This document shows positions 50,602 to 58,709 of a DNA stretch of 64,000 bases, one piece after another. Within the stretch, counting starts at the first letter, position 1. Each line of letters begins with the position of its first letter. The DNA comes from Thiodiazotropha sp037384425 (lineage in GTDB: Bacteria; Pseudomonadota; Gammaproteobacteria; Chromatiales; Chromatiaceae), in contig JARROA010000004.1 of the NCBI GenBank assembly GCA_037384425.1, positions 106,348 to 170,347 of the forward strand, given 5' to 3'. The notes beneath the pieces were generated by a model. That model had not been told where the DNA came from, did no database searches, and saw only the letters and a program-made list of their open reading frames with translations. The translations under genes and the position numbers were made by a program.

Positions 50602-51546
50602 CTATATCGACTGCTTGGGGGATGCCTTGAACCGCTCCAACGCCGCCTGCATGTCGGATCCCCGCATCACCCGCAGGATTTTGTCGGCATAAGCCGGATC
50701 GGTGGCGTAGCCGGCCTCCTGCAAGGCACGGAAATAGGCATCCGGATCGCCCTCGACCTGCAACGCCTGAGCGTAGCGGGGCGAGCCCTTCACCAGGTCC
50801 ACATAGTCCCGGAAGCTCTGTTCGAAGGAATCATAGGTACGAAAAGGTTCACGCTTGCGTACCGCCAGCCCGGATTCGTACTCCAGGGTCTCCCGTTTCA
50901 CACTGCCGCCCTGCCAGCCCTGGCCGGCTTTGATGCCGAACAGGTTGTGGCTGCTGCGGCCATTGATATGGCTCATGACATGGTTGCCCCAACCGGTCTC
51001 CAGCGCCGCCTGGGCCAGCAATGCCTCGGGTGGCAGGCCAAGCTCTCCTGCGGCCGCTTGCGCCGAGTCCCAGAGCTGCTGCACGAAGGCCTGTGGCGTA
51101 TCGATGCCGGTAACCTCCGCTTCCGTTCCTGTCGCTGCTGCATCGGCGGTTGCATCGACAGCCTCCGCCGGCAGCGTCGTGTGCGGTATCGCCCGTGCTA
51201 CCGGACGCTGCCAGTAGGGATCCAACCCACTCAGGGCGACCGCCTCGGATTCCGGGCCACCGCCGAGTTGACGTCGCAGCACCCCGCTCAGCCCCATGCC
51301 GCCCTGCTCTGCCAGATGCAGCGAGAGCTGCTGGTCGTACATATCCTGGTAGAAGCGGGTACGGTCGCTGTCGAAGATACCGCCGCCGAAGCTGGCCTGG
51401 CGCATCTGCTTCACCATCATCTGCACGAACAGGGACTCGAACTGGCGCGCCACCTTGCCGCTCGCGCCGGCCTGGTCTTCGCGCGCCTCGCGTTTCAGGG
51501 CCGCCAGGCCGGAGAAGTCGTTGTAGATGGGAGTAGCGGCATTCAT
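50602..51546 (-). CDS. flgJ: Flagellar rod assembly protein/muramidase FlgJ
   Basis: This 314-residue two-domain protein has an N-terminal rod-capping region (about 25-100: VARQFESLFVQMMVKQMRQASFGGGIFDSDRTRFYQDMYDQQL, in blocks) and a C-terminal peptidoglycan hydrolase (about 150-310). The hydrolase has the catalytic Glu context LLAQAALETGWGNHV and NLFGIKAG. The ATG directly abuts the flgI stop (TAG-ATG). Confidence 0.96.
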   Translation of the reverse strand: MNAATPIYNDFSGLAALKREAREDQAGASGKVARQFESLFVQMMVKQMRQASFGGGIFDSDRTRFYQDMYDQQLSLHLAEQGGMGLSGVLRRQLGGGPESEAVALSGLDPYWQRPVARAIPHTTLPAEAVDATADAAATGTEAEVTGIDTPQAFVQQLWDSAQAAAGELGLPPEALLAQAALETGWGNHVMSHINGRSSHNLFGIKAGQGWQGGSVKRETLEYESGLAVRKREPFRTYDSFEQSFRDYVDLVKGSPRYAQALQVEGDPDAYFRALQEAGYATDPAYADKILRVMRGSDMQAALERFKASPKQSI

Positions 51547-52659
51547 CTAGATCACCAGCAGCTCCGCGCGCAGGGCGCCGGCCTCCTTCAGGGCCTCGAG
51601 AATGGCCACCAGGTCACTGGGAGCGGCGCCCACTTCGTTGACCGCACGCACCACCTCATCGAGGGAGACGCCCGGGTTGAAGAGAAACATGTGCTCCTTG
51701 CCCTCTTCGATGGTCACCTGGCTTTGCGGTACCACCGCGGTGCGACCGCGTGAGAAGGCGCCCGGCTGCGACACCGCCGTCTGTTCGCTGATGCTGACCA
51801 CCAGGCTGCCGTGGGAGACGGCGGCCGGGTAGACCCGCACCTGGCTGTTGATCACCACGGTGCCGGTGCGCGAGTTGATGATCACCTTGGCGGAACTGGC
51901 GGCGGGCTTGACCTCGAGTTCCTCCAGCAGGGAGATGAAGCTCACCTTCTGTCCCGGATCGACCGGCGCGTTGACGCGGATCGAGGTGGCGTCCATCGCC
52001 TTGGCGGTGCCGGGGCCGATGGTCAGGTTGATCGACTCGGCCACGCGGCGGGCGGTGGTGAAATCGCCATCGTTCAGATTGAGCGTGATCAGCGGCTGCT
52101 TGTTGAATCCGTTGGGCACTTCGCGCTCCACCGAGGCGCCGTTGGGGATGCGTCCGGCGCTGGGGATGTTGACCGTGATCTTGGAGCCGTCGGCCCCCTC
52201 CCCGCTGAGACCGCCCACCACCAGGTTGCCCTGAGCCAGGGCGTAGGTATTGCCGTCGGCGCCCTTGAGCGGGGTCATGAGCAGGGTGCCGCCGCGCAGG
52301 CTCTTGGCGTTGCCCAGCGAGGAGACGGTGATGTCGAATTGCTGACCGACCTTGCTGAAGGCCGGCAGATCGCCGTGCACGATGACCGCGGCGGCGTTCT
52401 TCGGCTTGATGCTGACTCCGTCCGGAATGTGCACGCCGAGCTGGGAGAGCATGTTCTTCAGGCTGTTGATGGTGTAGGGCGAGTCGGTGTCCTTGTCACC
52501 GGTGCCGTTGAGGCCGACCACCAGGCCGTAGCCGATCAGCTGGTTGCTGCGTACCCCCTGGATCGAGGCCAGATCCTTGATGCGTTCGGCCCAGGCGTTC
52601 GCCGCCAACAGGGAGAGAAGCAGGCCGATCAGGAGTGTGGTGAGCTGTGTGCGTTTCAT
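51547..52659 (-). CDS. flgI: Flagellar P-ring protein FlgI
   Basis: This 370-residue periplasmic P-ring subunit has a signal peptide (LTTLLIGLLLSLLAANAWA). Blocks are ERIKDLASIQGVRSNQLIGYGLVVGLNGTGD, KNAAAVIVHGDLPAFSKVGQ, RGGTLLMTPLKGADGN and RTGTVVINSQVRV. It forms part of the flgF-L unit. Confidence 0.98.
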   Translation of the reverse strand: MKRTQLTTLLIGLLLSLLAANAWAERIKDLASIQGVRSNQLIGYGLVVGLNGTGDKDTDSPYTINSLKNMLSQLGVHIPDGVSIKPKNAAAVIVHGDLPAFSKVGQQFDITVSSLGNAKSLRGGTLLMTPLKGADGNTYALAQGNLVVGGLSGEGADGSKITVNIPSAGRIPNGASVEREVPNGFNKQPLITLNLNDGDFTTARRVAESINLTIGPGTAKAMDATSIRVNAPVDPGQKVSFISLLEELEVKPAASSAKVIINSRTGTVVINSQVRVYPAAVSHGSLVVSISEQTAVSQPGAFSRGRTAVVPQSQVTIEEGKEHMFLFNPGVSLDEVVRAVNEVGAAPSDLVAILEALKEAGALRAELLVI

Positions 52660-52669
52660 CGTGTTTACC

Positions 52670-53386
52670 TCAGAAGGGCATCAGCACGCTGTTGAAGAAT
52701 CGGGTCAGCCAACCCATGGAGTTGGCGTCGGCCAGTGCGCCCTCGCCCACGTAGCTGATAGTGGGATCGGCGATGCGGGTCGACAGCACCGTGTTCTGCG
52801 GTGTGACGTCCTGGGGCCGCACGATGCCGGAGAGGCGGACATACTCGTAGCCCTGGTTGATGCCGATGCGCTTCTCGCCGCGCACGTAGAGATTGCGATT
52901 GGGCAGCACCTCGATCACTGTCACCGTGATATTGCCGGTCAAGGCATTGCTCTGACTGGAGCTGCCGTCACCGCTGAAATCGCCGCTGGAAGAGAGCCCG
53001 AAATCGAGCGTGTTGTTGGTGTTGCTGGCCAGCGGGATGATGCCCGGGGTATTGAACTGAGGTGTGGAGCCGAACAGGGTCGGATTGGCGATGCTGACGT
53101 CGGTGCTCTTGGCGGTGGAGGTGGTGGCCGACTTGTTGGCCTGGGTGTTCTCCACCAGGGTCACGGTGAGCACGTCGCCGACGCGCCTCGCCACGATGTC
53201 CTCGAACCAGATCATCTCGTATCCGGCCTGATAGATGGCGCCGTTGCCGGTAGGCATCGGCGGCGGCATCACCGGCCGCATCGGGGCGTAGGCCGCATCC
53301 CGTTTCGGACCAGTGCTCTGGCAGCCGCTGAGCAGTCCGAGCAGCATCAGAGCCAGAGGCAACAGGGTGAGCAGACGTTTCATCAA
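52670..53386 (-). CDS. flgH: Flagellar L-ring lipoprotein FlgH
   Basis: This 238-residue outer-membrane ring protein has a lipobox at about residue 22 (LGLLSGCQ). Conserved blocks are DIVARRVGDVLTVTLVENTQANKSATT, the central DFGLSSSGDFSGDGSSSQSN, LPNRNLYVRGEKRIGINQGYEYVRLSGIVRPQDV (in blocks), and the end GWLTRFFNSVLMPF. It lies 10 nt before flgI. Confidence 0.97.
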   Translation of the reverse strand: MMKRLLTLLPLALMLLGLLSGCQSTGPKRDAAYAPMRPVMPPPMPTGNGAIYQAGYEMIWFEDIVARRVGDVLTVTLVENTQANKSATTSTAKSTDVSIANPTLFGSTPQFNTPGIIPLASNTNNTLDFGLSSSGDFSGDGSSSQSNALTGNITVTVIEVLPNRNLYVRGEKRIGINQGYEYVRLSGIVRPQDVTPQNTVLSTRIADPTISYVGEGALADANSMGWLTRFFNSVLMPF

Positions 53387-53397
53387 ACTATCTCCGA

Positions 53398-54183
53398 TCA
53401 GAGTTGCTGATTCACGTAGGAGAGCATCTCATCGGTGGTGGAGATGGCCTTGGAGTTCATCTCATAGGCGCGCTGGGTCTCGATCATGTTGACCAGCTCT
53501 TCCACCACGTTGACGTTGGAACCCTCCAGCGCGCCCTGGATCAGGGTGCCGGTGCTGTCGGTGCCGGGTATTGCCGTATTGACCCCGCCGCTGGCGTTGG
53601 TCTCCCGATAGAGGTTGTCGCCGATCGGCTCCAGGCCCTGGGGATTGACGAAGTAGGCCAGCTCGACCTGTCCTATCTGGGTCGGCGAGGTATCGCCCGC
53701 CTGCAGCACCGAGACCACGCCGTCGGAACCGATGGTGACGCTGGTGGCGTCAGTGGGCACGGTCATAGCCGGTTGCAGCTCGTAACCGTTGGGGGTAACC
53801 AGTACGCCGTCGGCGGTGAGGCTGAAGGTACCGTCGCGGGTATAGACAATGTTGCCGTCCGGATGCAGCACCTGGAAGTAGCCCTTGCCCTGGATCGCCA
53901 CATCGAGGGAGTTGCCGCTCTGCACGATATTGCCCTGGCTGTGCTCCTTCTGCGTCGCTACCACCCTGACACCGGTGCCGAGCATGAGGCCGGAGGGCAG
54001 CTCGGTATTTTCCGACGACTGGGCGCCAACCTGGCGCAGGTTCTGGTAGATCAGGTCGTTGAACACGGCGCGGTCCCGTTTGAAACCGGTCGTATTGACG
54101 TTAGCCAGGTTATTGGAGATCACGGACATATTGGTCTGCTGGGCATCGAGTCCGGTCTTGGCGATCCAGAGTGCGGGGTACAT
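53398..54183 (-). CDS. flgG: Flagellar distal rod protein FlgG
   Basis: This 261-residue protein begins MYPALWIAKTGLDAQQTNMSVISNNLANVNTTGFKRDRAVFNDLIYQ (in blocks), the classic distal rod signature, and ends LVNMIETQRAYEMNSKAISTTDEMLSYVNQ. It has its own sigma54-type promoter candidate in the 63-nt gap after flgF. Confidence 0.98.
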   Translation of the reverse strand: MYPALWIAKTGLDAQQTNMSVISNNLANVNTTGFKRDRAVFNDLIYQNLRQVGAQSSENTELPSGLMLGTGVRVVATQKEHSQGNIVQSGNSLDVAIQGKGYFQVLHPDGNIVYTRDGTFSLTADGVLVTPNGYELQPAMTVPTDATSVTIGSDGVVSVLQAGDTSPTQIGQVELAYFVNPQGLEPIGDNLYRETNASGGVNTAIPGTDSTGTLIQGALEGSNVNVVEELVNMIETQRAYEMNSKAISTTDEMLSYVNQQL

Positions 54184-54227
54184 ACGCGCTTCCTCTTAAT
54201 TAGCTGGTATCTGTCTAATCGTTAAAG

Positions 54228-54243
54228 TGCAATTTGCCTGCCA
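54228..54243 (-). promoter_or_regulatory. Candidate sigma54 promoter for flgG
   Basis: On the minus strand it reads TGGCAGG-CAAA-TTGCA, with the GG and GC pairs 12 nt apart. It lies just after the flgF stop, 44 nt before flgG. It shares the string AATTGCACTTTA with the flgF site. Confidence 0.65.
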
Positions 54244-54246
54244 ACA

Positions 54247-54987
54247 TCAGCCGAGACGCATCAGGGAGGCGGAGGCGTTGTCGAGCTCCTGGGAGGTCTT
54301 CATCATCTTCACCTGCATCTCGAACTTGCGGGAGAGCTCGATCATGTTGACCAGGGCATCGGCCACGTTGACATTGCTGGTCTCCAGGGCGCCCGATGCC
54401 AGGGTCACGTCCGCATCGGCGACAGCCTCTGTGCCGTCGCGCAGACGCAGCAGGCCGTCAGCCCCCTTGTTCAGCTGATCGATCGCAGGGTTGACCATCT
54501 TGATACGGTCGACGATGGCCAGGGCATCCGGTGTAGCGCCCTCCGGTAGGATGGTGATGGTGCCATCCGGGGCGATCTCGATCTCCTCGAAGGGCGGCAA
54601 GGCGATCGGTCCGCTATTGCCGAGTAGCGGCAAACCTTCGCCGTTGGTAACCAGACCGTTGGCGTCGATCTTGAGGTCGCCGCGGCGGGTATAGGCCTCG
54701 CTGCCGTCGGGGGCCTGCACGACGAAAAAGCCGTCTCCCTTCACCGCCAGATCAAGCGGATTGCCGGTAGCCTGCTCGGTACCCTTGTCGAAATTGATGT
54801 CGGGACGTTCGTCCAGGGCGTAGACCCGGGTGGGATAACCCTGCCCAAACACCGGCATACTGCGGAACTGATTGAGGTCCTGCATGAAACCAGTGGTGTT
54901 TACGTTGGCCAGATTGTTGGCGTTGTTGGCCTGCGCAATCAGGGTCTCTTTGGCTCCGCTCATGGCGACATAAATCATGCGATCCAT
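54247..54987 (-). CDS. flgF: Flagellar proximal rod protein FlgF
   Basis: This 246-residue protein begins MDRMIYVAMSGAKETLIAQANNANNLANVNTTGFMQDLNQF (in blocks) and ends LVNMIELSRKFEMQVKMMKTSQELDNASASLMRLG, both FlgF-typical. It is the first gene of the second rod/ring unit, with a sigma54-type promoter upstream. Confidence 0.97.
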   Translation of the reverse strand: MDRMIYVAMSGAKETLIAQANNANNLANVNTTGFMQDLNQFRSMPVFGQGYPTRVYALDERPDINFDKGTEQATGNPLDLAVKGDGFFVVQAPDGSEAYTRRGDLKIDANGLVTNGEGLPLLGNSGPIALPPFEEIEIAPDGTITILPEGATPDALAIVDRIKMVNPAIDQLNKGADGLLRLRDGTEAVADADVTLASGALETSNVNVADALVNMIELSRKFEMQVKMMKTSQELDNASASLMRLG

Positions 54988-55070
54988 GGAATGGCTCCCG
55001 TCGGTTGTCTATGATGCGGTCTGTCTGAAGCCTCCTGATCAGGGACAAACAGACCATTTACCCGATAAAG

Positions 55071-55086
55071 TGCAATTAGCGGGCCA
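55071..55086 (-). promoter_or_regulatory. Sigma54 promoter of flgF
   Basis: TGGCCCG-CTAA-TTGCA on the minus strand matches TGGCACG-N4-TTGCA with one change and correct spacing. It lies 84 nt before the flgF start, between flgF and the divergent DUF2956 gene. Confidence 0.75.
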
Positions 55087-55115
55087 TCCTGAAACGACGC
55101 ACCGCAAAGAGAGTT

Positions 55116-55460
55116 ATGGCAAAGCAGAACAGACAAGACAGACCCTCCCAGGAGACCGTGGCGGAGGCCATGCGCATCGCCCGGGCCAACCAGCGCCCAG
55201 GGCAGACCAAGGAGCAGACCAAGTTGATTGCCCAGGGCATCCAGAAGGGGATCGATCAGTACAAGAAGCAGCAGAAGGTCAAGGCGAGAGAGCAGGACAA
55301 GCGACGCAAACGGTCGTCAACAACGCCAACACCGGAGTTGCAGACCGAGTCGTCTCGTGATGATCGTCCCGGCAATGCGGCCGACACAAGATTGCCTTGG
55401 ATTCTGCTGGCGATCTCCTGGATCGCATTTGCGATCTGGTTTCTCGTCACCCGTCAGTAG
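55116..55460 (+). CDS. DUF2956 family protein, inserted on the opposite strand of the flg cluster
   Basis: This 114-residue protein has a basic, Gln-rich N-terminal domain typical of DUF2956 (QDRPSQETVAEAMRIARANQ, RPGQTKEQTKLIAQGIQKGI, DQYKKQQKVKAREQDKRRKR). A polar linker follows and a C-terminal TM helix (LPWILLAISWIAFAIWFLV, about 93-111). Function is unknown. It is the only plus-strand gene between flgB and fliT and separates flgE from flgF. The ATG at 55116 follows AAAGAGAG. It is divergent from flgF and convergent with flgE. Confidence 0.85.
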   Translation: MAKQNRQDRPSQETVAEAMRIARANQRPGQTKEQTKLIAQGIQKGIDQYKKQQKVKAREQDKRRKRSSTTPTPELQTESSRDDRPGNAADTRLPWILLAISWIAFAIWFLVTRQ

Positions 55461-55465
55461 CATAA

Positions 55466-55516
55466 GAAAAACCGCCGACCCCCTCCCCCGCACACTTGGG
55501 GAGAAAGCCGGCGGCC
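55466..55516 (-). terminator. Terminator after flgE
   Basis: On the minus strand the outer arms CCGCCGG / TCGGCGG with inner CTCCCC / GGGGGAG close a long hairpin, followed by TTTTTCTTATG. It ends the flgBCDE unit. On the plus strand it follows the DUF2956 stop but has no U-run. Confidence 0.75.
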
Positions 55517-55535
55517 CGCGTACTCCGTTAGATCC

Positions 55536-56810
55536 TTAACGGATGTTTATGACCGACTGAGTGATGGCATCAGCCGTCGTGATCACCTGGGCATTGGCCT
55601 GAAAGTTGCGCTGAGCGGTAATCAGATTGACCAGCTGGGTCGCAAGATCCACATTGGAGTTCTCCAACGCACCCGACTGGATGAGACCGAAACTGGAAGT
55701 ACCCGCTTCGCCCAGTTGCGCATTACCCGAGGCGTACGATTCAGCCCAACTGGTATCGCCGACCTGGCGCAAACCCTGAACATTGGTGAAGCGGGCCAGC
55801 GCGACCATACCCAAAGGCTCTGACTGGCCGTTGGTAAAACGGGCGAAGACGATGCCGGAGTTGTCCACTTCAACACCGCTGAGACGACCGGAGGTGAAGC
55901 CGTCCTGAGTCAGTTCATTGACCGCGAATTCGGCACCGAACTGCGTAGTGGCGCTATAGTCGAAGGTCAGTCCGGTAATGTCCGCCGCACCACCGCCCGG
56001 ATTGAAGGTATCGATGGTGATATTGCCCGTGGCATCCACATCGCCCGTACCGGCCAACAGGGCGCCGGAGGTGTCGAACTGGATATCGGCATTGGCGTTG
56101 CCGCCGACGGTGACATAGGTGCCGTCGACGAAAGTGAATGCATTCCATTGGTTATCGGCCACCTTACTGTAGAACATGGTTACCGTATGGGAGGAGCCCA
56201 GGGAGTCGTAAATGGTGGTCGAGGTGGAGTGGTTGTAGCTATCCACATCGGGCGGATACGAAAACGTCGCCGCCGTGGGATCGAGCGCCACCGTCGGCAC
56301 CGTCTCGGAGGCATCCAGATTGAGGGTGGCTTCGACACCGGTCGTGGCCTGCGGATCGCCCGATACCACCGGCAGATTCAGATCGCTGGTGGCGCTGGTA
56401 TCGAACAGGTTGCCGGTGGTGCCTATGCGCGGATAGACCTGCAGCCGGGCATTGGAGGAGTTGACCACATAACCGTCCCGGTCGACCGTGAAGGCCCCCG
56501 CCCGGGTATAGGTGAGTCCGCCGTCGCTGTCAGCCAGGACGAAAAAGCCCTCGCCGCTGATCGCCAGATCCAGGTTGTTGGAGGTGAACTCGGTGCTGCC
56601 CTGGCCGAACTGCTGGGCCACGCGGGCGACCCGCACGCCGCGGCCGGGAACCGAACCGCTGACATCGTTGATGGAGTTGGCGTAGATATCGGCAAACTCG
56701 GCACGGGACTCCTTGAAGCCCACCGTGCTGGCGTTGGCAATATTGTGACCGGTGACCTCCAGGTCGGTGGAGGCCGCATCCAGACCACTCAGTGCGATGC
56801 GAAATGCCAT
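55536..56810 (-). CDS. flgE: Flagellar hook protein FlgE
   Basis: This 424-residue hook subunit begins MAFRIALSGLDAASTDLEVTGHNIANASTVGFKESRAEFADIY (in blocks) and ends LENSNVDLATQLVNLITAQRNFQANAQVITTADAITQSVINIR. A FlgE-type GGLTYTRAGAFTVDRDGYVV block lies at about 100-120, and the middle is beta-rich. Last gene of flgBCDE. Confidence 0.97.
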   Translation of the reverse strand: MAFRIALSGLDAASTDLEVTGHNIANASTVGFKESRAEFADIYANSINDVSGSVPGRGVRVARVAQQFGQGSTEFTSNNLDLAISGEGFFVLADSDGGLTYTRAGAFTVDRDGYVVNSSNARLQVYPRIGTTGNLFDTSATSDLNLPVVSGDPQATTGVEATLNLDASETVPTVALDPTAATFSYPPDVDSYNHSTSTTIYDSLGSSHTVTMFYSKVADNQWNAFTFVDGTYVTVGGNANADIQFDTSGALLAGTGDVDATGNITIDTFNPGGGAADITGLTFDYSATTQFGAEFAVNELTQDGFTSGRLSGVEVDNSGIVFARFTNGQSEPLGMVALARFTNVQGLRQVGDTSWAESYASGNAQLGEAGTSSFGLIQSGALENSNVDLATQLVNLITAQRNFQANAQVITTADAITQSVINIR

Positions 56811-56831
56811 GGTAATACCTCTCTAGAACAT

Positions 56832-57506
56832 TCAGTGGATTTCAAGAACATCATCAATCGAGACCAAACCGAGGCCGTCGAGATTGACCAGAACCCCGCT
56901 GCTGCTACCGACACTGACACTGTCGACGGTGGCATAGACGAGGGTTGAGAGCGCCGTCTCCGTATCATCGATGGTGGCGCTGGCTGAAATCGTATAGTTG
57001 CCCGCATCGGCATAGTCGCCGTCGTTGGTCATACCATCCCAGGAGAACTCCACCATGCCCGACTCGTGCTGTCCCAGGGAGAGTTCGCGCACCAGCGCCC
57101 CCGAACCGTCCTTCACCTGAAGCGTCACGCTAGAGCCCGAAGAGGGCAGATAGACCGCACCATTCAGTGAGCCGCCGCTGGGCAACACACCCAGGTAGCT
57201 CTCGATCATGACTTCACGGTCGATCAATGAGGAGGCCTGGATTGTCTGTTGCGCCAGCATGTTGTTGGCAAAACCATCGAACGAGGTGTTCAGATCGCCG
57301 ATGCCGGAAACCGTGGCGAACTGGGAAACCTGGGTCGCCAGCTCCGTATTCTCCATCGGTTTGGTCGGATCCTGATGGGTCAGCTCGGTAACGAGCAGAT
57401 TCATGAAATCCTCCAGCCCGAGCTGACTGCTGCTGGCGTCACTCTCTTCCGGCGCGGTCAATCCCAGATTGACGTAGGTCTCGTAGTTGCTGCTGACGGC
57501 ACTCAT
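56832..57506 (-). CDS. flgD: Flagellar hook capping protein FlgD
   Basis: This 224-residue scaffold protein for hook assembly has LGLEDFMNLLVTELTHQDPTKPMENTELATQVSQFATVSGI (in blocks) at about 29-70, then a FlgD Tudor/Ig-like half (GSLNGAVYLPSSGSSVTLQV; VEFSWDGMTNDGDYADAGNY). The ATG at 57504-57506 is preceded by AAGGAG; upstream codons in the open frame overlap flgC and are excluded. Confidence 0.96.
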   Translation of the reverse strand: MSAVSSNYETYVNLGLTAPEESDASSSQLGLEDFMNLLVTELTHQDPTKPMENTELATQVSQFATVSGIGDLNTSFDGFANNMLAQQTIQASSLIDREVMIESYLGVLPSGGSLNGAVYLPSSGSSVTLQVKDGSGALVRELSLGQHESGMVEFSWDGMTNDGDYADAGNYTISASATIDDTETALSTLVYATVDSVSVGSSSGVLVNLDGLGLVSIDDVLEIH

Positions 57507-57516
57507 GATCGACTCC

Positions 57517-57930
57517 TTACTGACCCATCTGGATCGTGGCGAGGAGCAACTGCTTGGCCGCGTTGGCGACCTCCACATTGCTCTGGTAGGTACGGGTGGC
57601 GGACATCATGTTGGCCATCTCCTCCACCATGTTGACGTTGGGCCGAAATATATAGCCCTCATCGTTGGCCAGCGGATGATCCGGCGCGTACTCCTGCACC
57701 AGCGGCGCCTGACTCTCGACCACGCCGACCATCTTCACGCCGGCAGCCGCCCCGTCGGGATTGAGCTGATCCAGCATCGCCTTGAACACCGGCTGGCGCG
57801 CGCGATAGGTCTGATCGATGCTGCTGCTGACCGCGTCCGCGTTGGCCATGTTACTGGCCACCAGATTGAGGCGCAGACTCTGGGCGCTCATGCCCGTGGC
57901 GGCGGTATCAAAGATCTTGAACATGGACAT
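57517..57930 (-). CDS. flgC: Flagellar proximal rod protein FlgC
   Basis: This 137-residue protein (MSMFKIFDTAATGMSAQSLRLNLVASNMANADAVSSS, in blocks) has the typical C-terminus NVNMVEEMANMMSATRTYQSNVEVANAAKQLLL. The start at 57928-57930 overlaps the flgB stop as TGATG, with GAGG upstream, indicating translational coupling. Alternative in-frame ATGs lie 3 nt upstream and 6 nt downstream. Confidence 0.97.
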   Translation of the reverse strand: MSMFKIFDTAATGMSAQSLRLNLVASNMANADAVSSSIDQTYRARQPVFKAMLDQLNPDGAAAGVKMVGVVESQAPLVQEYAPDHPLANDEGYIFRPNVNMVEEMANMMSATRTYQSNVEVANAAKQLLLATIQMGQ

Positions 57931-58319
57931 CATTCACCTCTCAGCGCTTTGCGGATGCCGGCGATCTTGCTGTTGATGAAGTTCAGCGTGGCCTGGTATT
58001 CGACGGCGTTGGCGCTGAAGGCGGTGTGCTCCTGCTCCGTATCGACCGTGTTGCCGTCCAGCGAGGGCTGCATCGGCGTGCGGTAGAGCAGCTGGGCGGG
58101 AGGCACCATGCCCTCTTCGGTCTGGATGTGGCCGCTCTGGGTGGTACGAAGGCGCGAGCTGTTGTCGACCTCGTTGGCCAGCATGGCCTTGAAATCGAAA
58201 TCCCGCGCCTTGTAGCCGGGGGTGTCGGCATTCGCCATATTGGCCGCCAGCACCTCGGCGCGCTGAGCGCGCAGCAGCAGGGCCCGTTCATGAATACCGA
58301 ATGCGTCGTCGAACTTCAT
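57930..58319 (-). CDS. flgB: Flagellar proximal rod protein FlgB
   Basis: This 129-residue rod protein begins MKFDDAFGIHERALLLRAQRAEVLAANMANADTPGYKARDFDFKAML (in blocks). It is the first gene of flgBCDE. The ATG at 58317-58319 follows GGAG by 6 nt and a near-perfect sigma54 promoter by 36 nt. Confidence 0.97.
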   Translation of the reverse strand: MKFDDAFGIHERALLLRAQRAEVLAANMANADTPGYKARDFDFKAMLANEVDNSSRLRTTQSGHIQTEEGMVPPAQLLYRTPMQPSLDGNTVDTEQEHTAFSANAVEYQATLNFINSKIAGIRKALRGE

Positions 58320-58354
58320 CGCTGACTCCAAAACCAATGACTCACCGACAGGAG

Positions 58355-58370
58355 TGCAGGGATCGTGCCA
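58355..58370 (-). promoter_or_regulatory. Sigma54 promoter of flgB
   Basis: On the minus strand it reads TGGCACG-ATCC-CTGCA, matching the consensus TGGCACG-N4-TTGCA except for one base. The expected start point lies about 25 nt upstream of flgB. Confidence 0.85.
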
Positions 58371-58415
58371 GCCGGACTTCGACTTTAGCTTGGGGTGTGT
58401 TTATGGAAAGTTTTA

Positions 58416-58640
58416 TATAACGAAAAGGGCGCAAAGAGACGCAAAGCCCGCAAAGGATTTAAGGCAAGAGGTGAGTCATGCGATTCCTGAGCCGGAATGC
58501 AGCATGAGTCAGACGCCACAATAACAAGAAGTTTCAATCAGTTATCGGACCTCACCCCAGACGCTGCCCATACTCGATCCTGACGATGCGGAAAAAAACA
58601 ATAATTCACTTTGCGTGCTTTGCGTCTCTTTGCGTTATAA
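58416..58640. repeat. Inverted repeat pair with GCAAAGAGACGCAAAG core
   Basis: The left arm (58416-58455) contains TATAACG and CGCAAAGAGACGCAAAGC. The right arm (58609-58640) is its inverse, TGCTTTGCGTCTCTTTGCG followed by TTATA. They flank about 150 bp without coding character. It resembles intergenic repeats that are dispersed in many gammaproteobacteria, possibly a MITE remnant. Confidence 0.65.
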
Positions 58641-58709
58641 AGAAATCACTTGAGGATTCCCGGCAACCGGACCGGCAATAGCCCGGTCAAAACGGCAACG
58701 GTTTGCCGC

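Larger units (their letters stand above)
58320..58709. other. Intergenic region upstream of flgB (390 bp)
   Basis: This gap between cheR and flgB contains the flgB sigma54 promoter and, further upstream, two arms of a 32-bp-class inverted repeat (58416-58455 and 58609-58640). No gene was seen. Confidence 0.7.
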
